DNA from: Treponema sp.
GTDB taxonomy: Bacteria > Spirochaetota > Spirochaetia > Treponematales > Treponemataceae
DNA length: 35,173 nt
Reading direction: 5' to 3'
Assembly: GCA_004554075.1 (NCBI GenBank)
Contig: SFOB01000017.1
Span: 1-35,173 of the forward strand
The translations under genes and the position numbers were made by a program. The notes under the pieces were generated by a model. That model ran no database searches, was not told the DNA's origin, and was given only the letters and a program-made list of their open reading frames with translations. Numbering within the stretch: the first letter of the stretch is position 1; every line of letters begins with the position of its first letter. Of this stretch, positions 22,199 to 29,986 are shown piece by piece.

Positions 22199-23572
22199 AT
22201 GAAGACATATTTTTTTGAAACTTATGGCTGCGAGATGAATATTGCAGAATCTGCCGCAGTTGAACAGCTTTTTATTGCAAGGGGCTGGAAAAAATCCGAA
22301 TCTGCCCAGACAGCCGATGTTGCTGTTATTAATACCTGTTCAATCCGCGAAACAGCAGAAAACCGTATTTTGGGACGTCTCGGCTGGTTTTCAGGTCTTA
22401 AAGCTGTAAGGGAATGTAAGCTTGGTGCAAAAACAAAGATGCTTGAAGAGGCTGTTGAATATGTAAAAGACGGTGCAAAGCCTCTGACTCTTATTGTAAT
22501 GGGCTGTATGGCAGAGCGTCTTTTGCAGAGCTTTCAAAAAGATTATCCTTTTATTGATTATGTTGTTGGAACTTATGCAAAGCATCATTTTGCGGAGATT
22601 ATTTCTGCAATAGAAGAGGGCAGAAAGCCTTATCAGATTGATGATTCTGAGCAGTACCGCTTTGCTTCCCTGTCTGCCGAGCCGGGCGCTTTTTCAACCT
22701 TTGTCCCTATCATGCATGGCTGTAACAATTTCTGTACCTATTGTATTGTTCCTTATGTTCGTGGCCGTGAGCTCAGCCGTCCGGTTAATGAGATTTTGAA
22801 TGAGCTGGATCTTCTTGGTAAAATGAAGGTTCGTGAAGTTACCCTGATTGGTCAGAATGTAAACAGCTACAACAGCGAAGGGGTAAACTTTGCTGCTTTA
22901 CTGCAGAAAATCGCAGATCATCTTCGAGAAACTTCTTCTCCTGTTAAATGGGTACGCTTTATGTCTTCCCATCCAAAGGATTTTTCAGATGATGTAATTG
23001 ATGTAATTGCCCGTGAACCTGTAATCTGTCGTCATATTCATCTTCCGGTACAGAATGGTTCTACTGCAGTGCTTAAGGCAATGAACCGCCGCTACACCCG
23101 TGAACAGTATCTGGACCTTGTTGGCCGCATAAAGGCCCGCATTCCGGAAGTTTCCCTCACAACTGATATTATGATGGGCTTCCCTGGCGAAACTGAAGCA
23201 GATGTAGAAGATACTCTTGATTTAATGCGTCAGGTAAAATATGAGTCTGCAATGATGTACTATTATAATCCGCGTGAAGGAACTCCTGCTGCAAAAATGG
23301 AGCAGCTTCCTGTGGATGTTCGTAAGGAACGTCTGCAGAAGGTAATTGATCTTCAGCTGGAACATACTCACGAGCAGATGTCTAAGCGGGTTGGCTCTAC
23401 TGCTATGGTTTTAGTAGAAGGCGTGAGCCGTGATGATAAAGATGAGCTTCTTGGCCAGACAGAGCAGCATGAAAAAATTGCTTTTAAGGCTGATAAGTCA
23501 AAAATCGGCACTTTTGTAAACGTAAAAATAACCGAACTCAGCGGAAACACCTTCCGCGGAGAACTGATATAA
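22199..23572 (+). CDS. miaB: MiaB, tRNA-i6A37 methylthiotransferase
   Basis: This radical-SAM enzyme adds a 2-methylthio group to i6A37 of tRNAs reading UNN codons. The 457-residue protein has the UPF0004 domain with three cluster-binding cysteines (Cys11 in TYGCEMN, Cys47 in NTCSIRE, Cys103 in MGCMAER) and the radical-SAM motif CNNFCTYC (Cys175, 179, 182). The TIM-barrel motifs VTLIGQNVNSY, HLPVQNGS and DIMMGFPGETE follow, with a C-terminal TRAM domain. An insertion of about 20-25 residues (LKAVRECKLGAKTKMLEEAV, about 67-86) between the first and second cluster cysteine regions makes it a little longer than E. coli MiaB. CSIRETAENR and the overall pattern favour MiaB over MtaB or RimO. The unit is divergent from the LacI gene. 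Confidence 0.95.
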   Translation: MKTYFFETYGCEMNIAESAAVEQLFIARGWKKSESAQTADVAVINTCSIRETAENRILGRLGWFSGLKAVRECKLGAKTKMLEEAVEYVKDGAKPLTLIVMGCMAERLLQSFQKDYPFIDYVVGTYAKHHFAEIISAIEEGRKPYQIDDSEQYRFASLSAEPGAFSTFVPIMHGCNNFCTYCIVPYVRGRELSRPVNEILNELDLLGKMKVREVTLIGQNVNSYNSEGVNFAALLQKIADHLRETSSPVKWVRFMSSHPKDFSDDVIDVIAREPVICRHIHLPVQNGSTAVLKAMNRRYTREQYLDLVGRIKARIPEVSLTTDIMMGFPGETEADVEDTLDLMRQVKYESAMMYYYNPREGTPAAKMEQLPVDVRKERLQKVIDLQLEHTHEQMSKRVGSTAMVLVEGVSRDDKDELLGQTEQHEKIAFKADKSKIGTFVNVKITELSGNTFRGELI

Positions 23573-23600
23573 TAAATGTCATCTTTGAATGACAAAAGTC

Positions 23601-23623
23601 ATCCTCGGGCTTGACCCGGGGAT
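23601..23623. repeat. Dispersed palindromic repeat, copy 2
   Basis: ATCCTCGGG, loop CTTGA, CCCGGGGAT: the same 9-bp hairpin, loop and GTC flank as copy 1 (7165-7187), with paired substitutions in the lower stem that keep base pairing. It lies between miaB and the LapA-like gene, next to a smaller TGTCAT/ATGACA hairpin (23577-23594). Confidence 0.75.
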
Positions 23624-23641
23624 CTAGTTCAGGAGTTTATA

Positions 23642-23983
23642 ATGATAGTAACACTTATTTTAATTCTTTTGATCGTAGTATTCATGGCCTTCTTTATCGG
23701 CATGAACCTTTCTAATGTCTGCACTTTCTGGTTTTTCAAAACCTATACAGAACTTCCTGTAGCCGTTCTTGCCCTTATTGCTTTTGGTGCCGGTATTATA
23801 TTTGCCCTCCTCTTTATTCTTGTTGCCAAAATGAAGGCTCCTCCAAGCGATGCAGAAGCCCGCGCTCAGAAAAAGCTTGAGAAAAAAGCAAAGGCAGAAG
23901 AAAAACTCCGTCTGGCTAAAGAAAAGCAGGCTGAAAAAGAAGCTAAAAAGGTAAAAGACCGCAAGCCGGAAGCCGAAAAATAA
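23642..23983 (+). CDS. LapA-domain (DUF1049-like) membrane protein
   Basis: The 113-residue protein has two membrane segments (about 2-23 and 41-63, VAVLALIAFGAGIIFALLFI) with a short NLSNVCTFWFF connector. A Lys/Glu/Ala-rich coiled-coil tail (residues 70-113, KKLEKKAKAEEKLRLAKEKQ) follows. This matches the LapA layout; E. coli LapA acts with LapB in lipopolysaccharide assembly control, but treponemes often lack standard LPS, so function is unsettled. AGGAG is 6 nt before the ATG. The SPOR-domain gene begins 3 nt after the stop, so the two are surely co-transcribed. Together they point to the cell envelope. Confidence 0.75.
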   Translation: MIVTLILILLIVVFMAFFIGMNLSNVCTFWFFKTYTELPVAVLALIAFGAGIIFALLFILVAKMKAPPSDAEARAQKKLEKKAKAEEKLRLAKEKQAEKEAKKVKDRKPEAEK

Positions 23984-23986
23984 TAT

Positions 23987-24988
23987 ATGAAGAAAATAAT
24001 TTCATTAGTACTTGCAGTATTCCTTTGTGCCTCTGTTTTTGCTGCAGAACCGACTGCGCGTTTTGTAACTTCAGAGGCCGCCAAAAAAGATTCAGTTGAA
24101 GAATCAGTTTCTTATATTAAAACTCAAATAAATAAAATGACAGTCGCAGCAGAAAAACGTGCTGCTTATATATTCCTGGCTTCCCTTCAGGAACAGATGG
24201 CTCTTTATGCTGATGCCCAGAAATCCTACGCCCAGGCTGCAGCCATTGCCGCAGGGGATGCAGAAGGAATGCCTAAAAAGACTAATGAACAGATTGTTCT
24301 TGATGCAGTTCGCTGTGCTTTAAGTTGCGGCGACTATGCAACTGCAGACTCTTATCTTAATTCTGCGGTTCGTAATTCAAAAAATCCTACTGTTCAGGCC
24401 TATATCAAGCTTTATACCCAGTGGAGTGCACTCTGTAAGGCAGATGATGTAGCTGATATTCAGGAACCGGTAGTTATGCTTCAGGCATATCTTAAAGTTG
24501 ATTCTATGAATGCCGTAAAACCTGCGGTTCTTCTTACCCTCTGGTATGTTACCGGAGAAAAGTCATATTCACAGCAGATTACAAAGCTTTATCCAAAATC
24601 AATAGAAGCTTCTATAGTAAAGGGTGATGCCCAGCTGCTTCCAACACCTTTCTGGTTCTTTGTTCCAAAGAGCGGTGAAGCAGAGCAGGGTACTGGAAGC
24701 ATTGCAATGCCGGAAGAACCAAAACAGACCGCCGCAGAAAAAGCCGTTGCCGCAGCCAGTGCTGCACCGGCAAAGTTCACCAAGTGGCAGCTGGGCCTCT
24801 TCCGCACCGAAAGCAATGCAAAGCTCCTTGCAGACGAAGTAAAAGCCAAAGGTTTTGATTCCTATATCACAACAGAAAAACGCGCCAGCGGTACAACATA
24901 TTTTATTGTTCTTGTTAGAGAAGATAAGACTGGCAACGTAGCCGACCGCCTGCGCTCTTCCGGCTATGATTGTTACGGCGTAGAGTAG
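23987..24988 (+). CDS. Exported SPOR-domain protein with TPR-like region
   Basis: The 333-residue protein has a signal peptide (MKKIISLVLAVFLCASVFA) and helical repeats at about 45-215 (AAYIFLASLQEQMALYADAQ; VRCALSCGDYATADSYLNSA) resembling TPR units. An Ala/Glu-rich linker (about 235-262) leads to a C-terminal SPOR domain (about 265-333, KWQLGLFRTESNAKLLADEV and SYITTEKRASGTTYFIVLVR). SPOR domains bind denuded glycan strands of peptidoglycan and target proteins to the division septum. A role at the periplasmic cell wall is therefore likely. It is coupled to the LapA-like gene. The repeat content is inferred from helix pattern and not from a profile match. Confidence 0.82.
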   Translation: MKKIISLVLAVFLCASVFAAEPTARFVTSEAAKKDSVEESVSYIKTQINKMTVAAEKRAAYIFLASLQEQMALYADAQKSYAQAAAIAAGDAEGMPKKTNEQIVLDAVRCALSCGDYATADSYLNSAVRNSKNPTVQAYIKLYTQWSALCKADDVADIQEPVVMLQAYLKVDSMNAVKPAVLLTLWYVTGEKSYSQQITKLYPKSIEASIVKGDAQLLPTPFWFFVPKSGEAEQGTGSIAMPEEPKQTAAEKAVAAASAAPAKFTKWQLGLFRTESNAKLLADEVKAKGFDSYITTEKRASGTTYFIVLVREDKTGNVADRLRSSGYDCYGVE

Positions 24989-25041
24989 GTTGTTTTAATC
25001 TCCTTTTTATGTAATATTATAAGTGTAAAACGATTTGCACT

Positions 25042-25113
25042 ATGGCAAAGACCTTCGACGACATGCCTAAAATCGAAAATCCGTTAAAAAACGAGCCGAT
25101 AGGGTCGTTTTAG
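25042..25113 (+). CDS. Short ORF sharing its first seven residues with EttA
   Basis: The 23-residue ORF begins MAKTFDDMPK, and ettA, 141 nt downstream, begins MAKTFDDKK. The seven shared residues use different codons at five positions (AAG/AAA, ACC/ACA, TTC/TTT, GAC/GAT twice), so recent nucleotide duplication is unlikely and the peptide identity itself may be kept. The rest (ending EPIGSF) is unlike EttA. No Shine-Dalgarno is visible. The 3' part can fold: CCTAAAA near 25066-25072 pairs with TTTTAGG at the stop (25108-25114). A second hairpin (GCAAG/CTTGC) follows before the ettA ribosome site. It could be a regulatory leader ORF or a degenerate gene start. Confidence 0.45.
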   Translation: MAKTFDDMPKIENPLKNEPIGSF

Positions 25114-25182
25114 GATTATCGAAAAAATGGCACAAAGCAAGCTGTGCTTGCGCCTGTTATAAGAACTAAAAGGAGTAAATAA

Positions 25183-26919
25183 ATGGCAAAAACATTTGAT
25201 GATAAGAAAATAATTTACACAATGGACCGCGTTACACGTTCTTATGGAACAAAGGTGGTTCTTAAAGATATCAGTATTTCCTATTACTATGGTGCGAAAA
25301 TCGGCGTTGTTGGACCTAACGGTTCTGGTAAGTCTTCTCTTTTTAAGATTCTTGCCGGAAGAGACACAGACTTCGCCGGTGAAACTTCTCTTGCGCCTGG
25401 CTACACAATCGGTTACCTGGAACAGGAACCAGAACTCGAAGCAGGCAAAACTGTTATGGAAATTGTAAAGGAAGGTGTAAAACCAATTACAGACCTTCTT
25501 GCAGAATTCGATAAAATTAACGAAGCTTTCGGTGATCCGGATGCAGATTTTGATAAGCTCTGTGCCCGCCAGGGTGAGGTTCAGGAAAAACTCGATGCCC
25601 TCGATGCCTGGAATCTTGATAATAATCTTGAGCTTGCTATGGACGCTCTCCGCTGTCCTCCTGCAGATCAGGTTGTAGACGTTCTTTCCGGAGGTGAGCG
25701 CCGCCGTGTCGCTCTCTGCCGTCTTCTTCTTCAGAAGCCTGATATTCTCCTCCTGGATGAACCTACAAACCACCTCGATGCAGAAACTGTAGCCTGGCTG
25801 GAAAAGCATCTTCATGACTATCCTGGAACAGTAATTGCCGTAACCCACGACCGCTACTTCCTCGATCAGGTTGCAGGCTGGATTCTGGAGCTTGACCGCG
25901 GTGAAGGCTATCCTTTCAAGGGTAACTACTCAAGCTGGCTTGAACAGAAAAATGCCCGTCTTGCACAGGAAAATAAAAATGAATCTGCCCGCCAGAAGGA
26001 AATTCAGCGCGAGTTGGAATGGATTCACATGGGGGCTAAGGGACGTCAGGCAAAGCATAAGGAACACATCACCCGCTATAACGAGCTCATGGCTCAGGAA
26101 AGTAAAAAGCAGCTTAAAGATACACAGATTTCTATTCCTGCCGGTCCACGTCTTGGCGGTCAGGTAATTGATATTGAAAATCTTACAAAGTCTTTCGGCG
26201 ACAAGCTCTTGTTCGAAAACCTGAACGTACATATTCCAGCTGGTGCCATTGTCGGAATCGTTGGACCTAACGGTGCCGGTAAAACAACTCTCTTTAAGAT
26301 GATTGTTGATGCAGCAGGTCTTGAAGGCGGCGAAAAGCCTGATTCAGGTGAAATCAAAGTTGGTCAGACTGTTAAACTTGTATACGTAGACCAGATGCGT
26401 AGCGGCCTTGATATGAACAAGACTGTTTACGAAACTCTCGGTGGCGGCGGCGACCTTGTAAAACTTGGTGCCGTAGACGAAAAGGGTAGAGCCCTTGAAG
26501 GCGGTGTCCGCGAAGTAAACGCACACGCATATTGCGGCTGGTTCAACTTTGCAGGACCAGATCAGAATAAAAAGGTAAGCGTACTTTCCGGTGGTGAGAG
26601 AAACCGCCTCAACCTTGGTATGATGCTCAAGGAAAGCGGAAATGTTCTTTTGTTCGACGAACCTACAAACGACCTGGACGTAGAAACAGTTCGTGCTCTT
26701 GAAGAAGCTCTTGAAGACTTTGCCGGTTGTGCACTTGTAGTAAGCCACGACCGCTGGTTCCTGGACCGCATCTGTACACATATTCTTGCCTTCGAAAACA
26801 ACTCAGAGGTTCGCTTCTTTGAAGGTAACTGGTCTGAATATGCAGAATGGAAACTCAAGGAATTTGGTGAAGACGCCGGCGTTCCTAAGAGAACAGTTTA
26901 CAGAAAATTGAGCCGATAA
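25183..26919 (+). CDS. ettA: EttA, energy-dependent translational throttle (ABC-F ATPase)
   Basis: EttA binds the ribosomal E site and controls entry into elongation according to ATP/ADP. The 578-residue protein has two ABC domains. Domain 1 has Walker A GPNGSGKS (44-51), signature LSGGERRRVALCRLLL and Walker B ILLLDEPTNHLD. The linker (WIHMGAKGRQAKHKEHITRY) matches the P-site tRNA-interaction motif of EttA. Domain 2 has GPNGAGKTTLFK, SGGERNRLNLGMML and LLFDEPTNDLDVETVRALEE, and the C-terminus is intact. No membrane segments are present. AAGGAG lies 7 nt before the ATG. The N-terminus is about eight residues longer than E. coli EttA, and that extra segment is the part copied by the upstream short ORF. 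A strong terminator follows. Confidence 0.95.
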   Translation: MAKTFDDKKIIYTMDRVTRSYGTKVVLKDISISYYYGAKIGVVGPNGSGKSSLFKILAGRDTDFAGETSLAPGYTIGYLEQEPELEAGKTVMEIVKEGVKPITDLLAEFDKINEAFGDPDADFDKLCARQGEVQEKLDALDAWNLDNNLELAMDALRCPPADQVVDVLSGGERRRVALCRLLLQKPDILLLDEPTNHLDAETVAWLEKHLHDYPGTVIAVTHDRYFLDQVAGWILELDRGEGYPFKGNYSSWLEQKNARLAQENKNESARQKEIQRELEWIHMGAKGRQAKHKEHITRYNELMAQESKKQLKDTQISIPAGPRLGGQVIDIENLTKSFGDKLLFENLNVHIPAGAIVGIVGPNGAGKTTLFKMIVDAAGLEGGEKPDSGEIKVGQTVKLVYVDQMRSGLDMNKTVYETLGGGGDLVKLGAVDEKGRALEGGVREVNAHAYCGWFNFAGPDQNKKVSVLSGGERNRLNLGMMLKESGNVLLFDEPTNDLDVETVRALEEALEDFAGCALVVSHDRWFLDRICTHILAFENNSEVRFFEGNWSEYAEWKLKEFGEDAGVPKRTVYRKLSR

Positions 26920-26938
26920 AAAAGGTTATTCTCTACGT

Positions 26939-26991
26939 AAAAAAAGACATAGCGGCCAACGGGGATGATGTTGTCCGCTATGTCTTTTTTT
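26939..26991. terminator. Strong bidirectional terminator after ettA
   Basis: A long stem, AAAAAAAGACATAGCGG against CCGCTATGTCTTTTTTT (17 bp), continues inward with CAAC/GTTG around a one-base mismatch, with an A-run and T-run on the two outsides. Confidence 0.93.
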
Positions 26992-27071
26992 ACTCCAAGA
27001 ACAACCTTTAATTGATCATTTTACTAAACTGTTTTCTTACAATTTTCAGAGATTTTTCTTACTGTAAAAAA

Positions 27072-27104
27072 CTTCATACTTCGATTATATTTAGGAGTAT
27101 GAAG
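27072..27104 (+). promoter_or_regulatory. Hairpin covering the GH5 ribosome site and start codon
   Basis: CTTCATACT (27072-27080) and AGTATGAAG (27096-27104) are perfect complements. The 3' arm contains the ATG at 27099 and overlaps the AGGAG (27093-27097). The T-run right after (ATTTTTTTT) makes the whole look like a terminator or a translation-blocking hairpin. Confidence 0.5.
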
Positions 27105-28466
27105 ATTTTTTTTAACAAAACAATAAAATTACTCTGTTTGATGTGTTTTGCCGTTATTGCAGTTTCTTGCAGCGGTAAAAAAAATGAAAAGAAAAACGAA
27201 CCTGTTGAGCTAAGTAATCCTATGGCCGACAGATTTCTGAAGTCACAATCTGCCAAGGCTGCTGTAAAATCAGAAAAAGAAGAGGAAAAGCCTGCTCCTG
27301 TTACAAATGTGAATCCATTGGAAATAATCTGCTTTAATCGCGAAAATGCCGTAGTGGATAACGGAAAGAAAGCATTTAAAGAAATTACAGCCATGGAGCT
27401 CGTGCGCGATATGAAGACCGGCTGGAATCTTGGAAATACTCTTGATGCTACCGGCGGTGGAAAGGGACTTGCTTCCGAAGTCAGCTGGGGCCAGCCTTAT
27501 ACTACTAAGGAAATGATAGACGGTCTTGCGGCTTCTGGTATCAAGACAATTCGTATTCCTGTATCTTGGAGCCGTCACATTATAGATAACAACTACACAA
27601 TTGCCCCTGCATGGATGAATCGTGTAAAAGAAATCGTAGACTGGGCAATTGAAGACGGAATGTATGTAGTTCTTAATATCCATCACGATAACTATGGTAA
27701 GGATGAGAAAATGCCTCGTGGGGCAGGCTTCTATCCTACAGATGAAAATTACGAGGAATCTGCTTACTTTGTATGTAACACCTGGGCGCAGATTGCTCTT
27801 GCCTTTAATGATGGCTATGATGAGCACCTGGTATTTGAAGTTTTGAACGAGCCTCGTCTCTGTGGTACAAAAGAGGAATGGTATTATAATCCAACCTCAA
27901 TGAAGTCTATTGTGGCAATGAATAACCTCAATAAACTTACACAGAATATTCTTGATGTAATTCGTGCAAGCGGCGGAAATAATAAAAAGCGTATGGTTGC
28001 CATTCCATCTCTGCAGGCTTCTCCAGAATCAGCTTTGGAAAGTACATTCAAAATGCCAAAAGATTATGATGGCAGCAAGGACAGACTGATTGTTTCAGTT
28101 CATATGTATACTCCTTACAACTTTGCAATGGAGTCTCCTGGAATCAAGGATTTCTCTGCAAAGGTAGAAAGCGACTTTACTTCAATGTTTAAGAAACTTC
28201 ACAATCATTTTATTGAAGACGGTTATGCAGTTTACATCGGAGAATATGGTGCAACAAACAAAAATAATCTCGAAGCCCGCGTAGCCTGGTTCCGTGCTTT
28301 TGTTAGAAATGCAAAGGCAAACGGTATGCCATGCTTTGTTTGGGATAATGCTGTATGGGAAATTGAAGATAACAAATATGATGAACACTATGGATTTTAC
28401 AATCGCTATAATCAGACCTGGTATTTCCCTGAGATTATTGACGCAATCAACGAAGGCTTAAAATAA
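27099..28466 (+). CDS. GH5 endoglucanase-type lipoprotein
   Basis: A retaining beta-glycanase, probably cellulase or mixed-linkage glucanase, anchored at the cell surface. It is 455 residues, starting MKIFFNKTIKLLCLMCF with a lipobox at Cys24 (AVIAVSC). A Lys/Glu-rich linker (26-67) leads to the GH5 barrel: MKTGWNLGNTLDA (subfamily 4-like), TIRIPVSW, the acid/base Glu251 in FEVLNEPR, SVHMYTPYNF, the nucleophile Glu382 in YIGEYGA, and CFVWDNAVW. The start at 27099 gives a clean lipoprotein signal. AGGAG is only one nucleotide before the ATG, which is unusually close. A longer TTG-start frame from 27012 would spoil the signal peptide. It is followed 13 bp later by GH1, forming a two-gene operon. 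Confidence 0.9.
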   Translation: MKIFFNKTIKLLCLMCFAVIAVSCSGKKNEKKNEPVELSNPMADRFLKSQSAKAAVKSEKEEEKPAPVTNVNPLEIICFNRENAVVDNGKKAFKEITAMELVRDMKTGWNLGNTLDATGGGKGLASEVSWGQPYTTKEMIDGLAASGIKTIRIPVSWSRHIIDNNYTIAPAWMNRVKEIVDWAIEDGMYVVLNIHHDNYGKDEKMPRGAGFYPTDENYEESAYFVCNTWAQIALAFNDGYDEHLVFEVLNEPRLCGTKEEWYYNPTSMKSIVAMNNLNKLTQNILDVIRASGGNNKKRMVAIPSLQASPESALESTFKMPKDYDGSKDRLIVSVHMYTPYNFAMESPGIKDFSAKVESDFTSMFKKLHNHFIEDGYAVYIGEYGATNKNNLEARVAWFRAFVRNAKANGMPCFVWDNAVWEIEDNKYDEHYGFYNRYNQTWYFPEIIDAINEGLK

Positions 28467-28479
28467 GGAAGAAATTCAA

Positions 28480-29802
28480 ATGAGTTTTAAAAAGGATTTT
28501 GTCTGGGGCGCAGCTACAGCCTCTTTTCAGATTGAAGGTGCCTGGAACGAAGATGGAAAATCTCTTTCCATCTGGGATGATTTTTGTCACCGTGGTGGAA
28601 AAATAGAAGATAATTCAAACGGCGACATTGCCTGCGATCATTATCACCGCTATAAGGAAGATGTAAAACTTATGGCCGACCTTGGTCTTAAGGCTTACCG
28701 TTTTTCTATTGCCTGGACCCGTATTCTTCCGGATGGAACCGGTAAAGTAAATGAAAAAGGGCTCGAGTTTTACAGTAATCTTGTAGATGAACTTTTAAAA
28801 TATAATATCACACCTTTTGTTACTCTTTATCACTGGGACTTGCCTTACTGCCTGCAGCTTAAAGGCGGCTGGATGAATCCGGAAAGTCCTCTCTGGTTTG
28901 AAGAATATACGACAGCTGTTGTAAAAAAGATTGGAGACCGTGTAAAGAATTTCATTACATTTAATGAACCTTCTGTTTTTATGGGCTGCGGTTGTGCTCA
29001 GGGCTCTCATGCCCCAGGATATCAGTTGAGTACCCGAGACCTTTTACACATGGGCCACAATATTCACCTGGCTCACGGTAGGGCAGTGAAGGTTATCCGT
29101 TCTCTTGATCCAGATGCAAAAGTTGGAATTACTCTGGCTAGTCTTCCTGCGATTCCTTTCAGTAAAAAGGATGAAGAAGCCTCTTATGAGAGTCATTTTT
29201 CTATTAGTCGTGAATTCTTTTTCTGGTCGGATGCTTACTGGGCAGATCCGATTGTTTTCGGACACTATCCGGAGAAACTTCTGGAAGAAACAAAAGATGA
29301 GTTTCCTGCTTTTACTGATGAAGATATGAAGCTGATTAGTCAGAAAATTGATTTTATTGGCATCAATATTTACCAGGGACATTATGTTGGAGATTATAAG
29401 CGTCTTCCAGGAACTCCTCATACAGAAATTGGCTGGGATACTTTTGATACAGCACTGGAGTGGGGCGTAAAGCATTTTACTAAACGTTATAATATGCCAA
29501 TCTATATCACAGAAAACGGTATTTCATGCCACGACTGGGAAAGTTTAGATGGTAAGGTTCATGACCCTAACAGAATTGACTTCTTACACCGCTATCTGCG
29601 TGGACTTAAGGTTGCTGCAGAAGCAGGCTGTGATGTTCGTGGTTATTTCCAGTGGTCATTCATGGACAACTTCGAATGGGCCAAGGGCTACAATCCACGC
29701 TTTGGAATGGTTTTCTGTGATTATAAAACATTAAAGAGAATCCCAAAAGATTCCGCTTACTGGTATAAAGAAGTGATTGAAACAAATGGAGAAAATTTAT
29801 AA
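28480..29802 (+). CDS. GH1 beta-glucosidase
   Basis: A retaining exo-beta-glycosidase that releases glucose from cellobiose or short beta-glucosides. The 440-residue protein shows the N-terminal FVWGAATASFQIEGAWNEDG, YRFSIAWTRILP, the acid/base Glu163 in FITFNEPSVF, the nucleophile Glu345 in IYITENGIS, and the C-terminal YFQWSFMDNFEWAKGYNPRFG aglycone-site motif with the Glu/Trp pair that favours glucosides. No signal peptide, so it is cytoplasmic. There is no 6-phospho-binding signature that I can confirm, so hydrolysis of unphosphorylated imported cellobiose is preferred. AAGGAAG lies about 7 nt before the ATG. With GH5 it forms an operon in which GH5 acts outside and GH1 inside. Confidence 0.95.
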   Translation: MSFKKDFVWGAATASFQIEGAWNEDGKSLSIWDDFCHRGGKIEDNSNGDIACDHYHRYKEDVKLMADLGLKAYRFSIAWTRILPDGTGKVNEKGLEFYSNLVDELLKYNITPFVTLYHWDLPYCLQLKGGWMNPESPLWFEEYTTAVVKKIGDRVKNFITFNEPSVFMGCGCAQGSHAPGYQLSTRDLLHMGHNIHLAHGRAVKVIRSLDPDAKVGITLASLPAIPFSKKDEEASYESHFSISREFFFWSDAYWADPIVFGHYPEKLLEETKDEFPAFTDEDMKLISQKIDFIGINIYQGHYVGDYKRLPGTPHTEIGWDTFDTALEWGVKHFTKRYNMPIYITENGISCHDWESLDGKVHDPNRIDFLHRYLRGLKVAAEAGCDVRGYFQWSFMDNFEWAKGYNPRFGMVFCDYKTLKRIPKDSAYWYKEVIETNGENL

Positions 29803-29804
29803 CA

Positions 29805-29976
29805 AAACTTAATTTGCTTCCGTTGCGAATCTGCACAAAATACGGGTTCACAATTTTTACTGGTAAAAATAAAAGAGTTTTTGCATTCGCAAAAACTCTT
29901 TTATTTTTTTAATGGCATCCGCCAAAATGGTTCACATGTATTTTGTACATCTTCTCCACTCGCGCAAATTAAGTTT
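29805..29976. repeat. 39-bp inverted arms flanking a terminator
   Basis: The left arm (29805-29843) is AAACTTAATTTGC, 14 nt, TGCACAAAATAC. The right arm (29938-29976) is the inverse: GTATTTTGTACA, 14 nt, GCAAATTAAGTTT. The outer 13 bp are identical, the inner 12 match at 11, and the 14-nt middles are unrelated. The arms fill the gap between the convergent GH1 and esterase genes. Confidence 0.7.
29866..29907. terminator. Bidirectional terminator between GH1 and the esterase
   Basis: A stem of 18-19 bp, AAATAAAAGAGTTTTTGC against GCAAAAACTCTTTTATTT, with a 4-nt ATTC loop and T-tracts on both strands. It sits at the centre of the inverted arms at 29805-29976. Confidence 0.9.
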
Positions 29977-29986
29977 CCGTACAACT

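Noticed and set aside
25084..25848. 254-codon minus-strand frame opposite ettA
   Set aside because: It is produced by the codon bias of ettA; Cys/Phe/Ile-rich with no domain signal.
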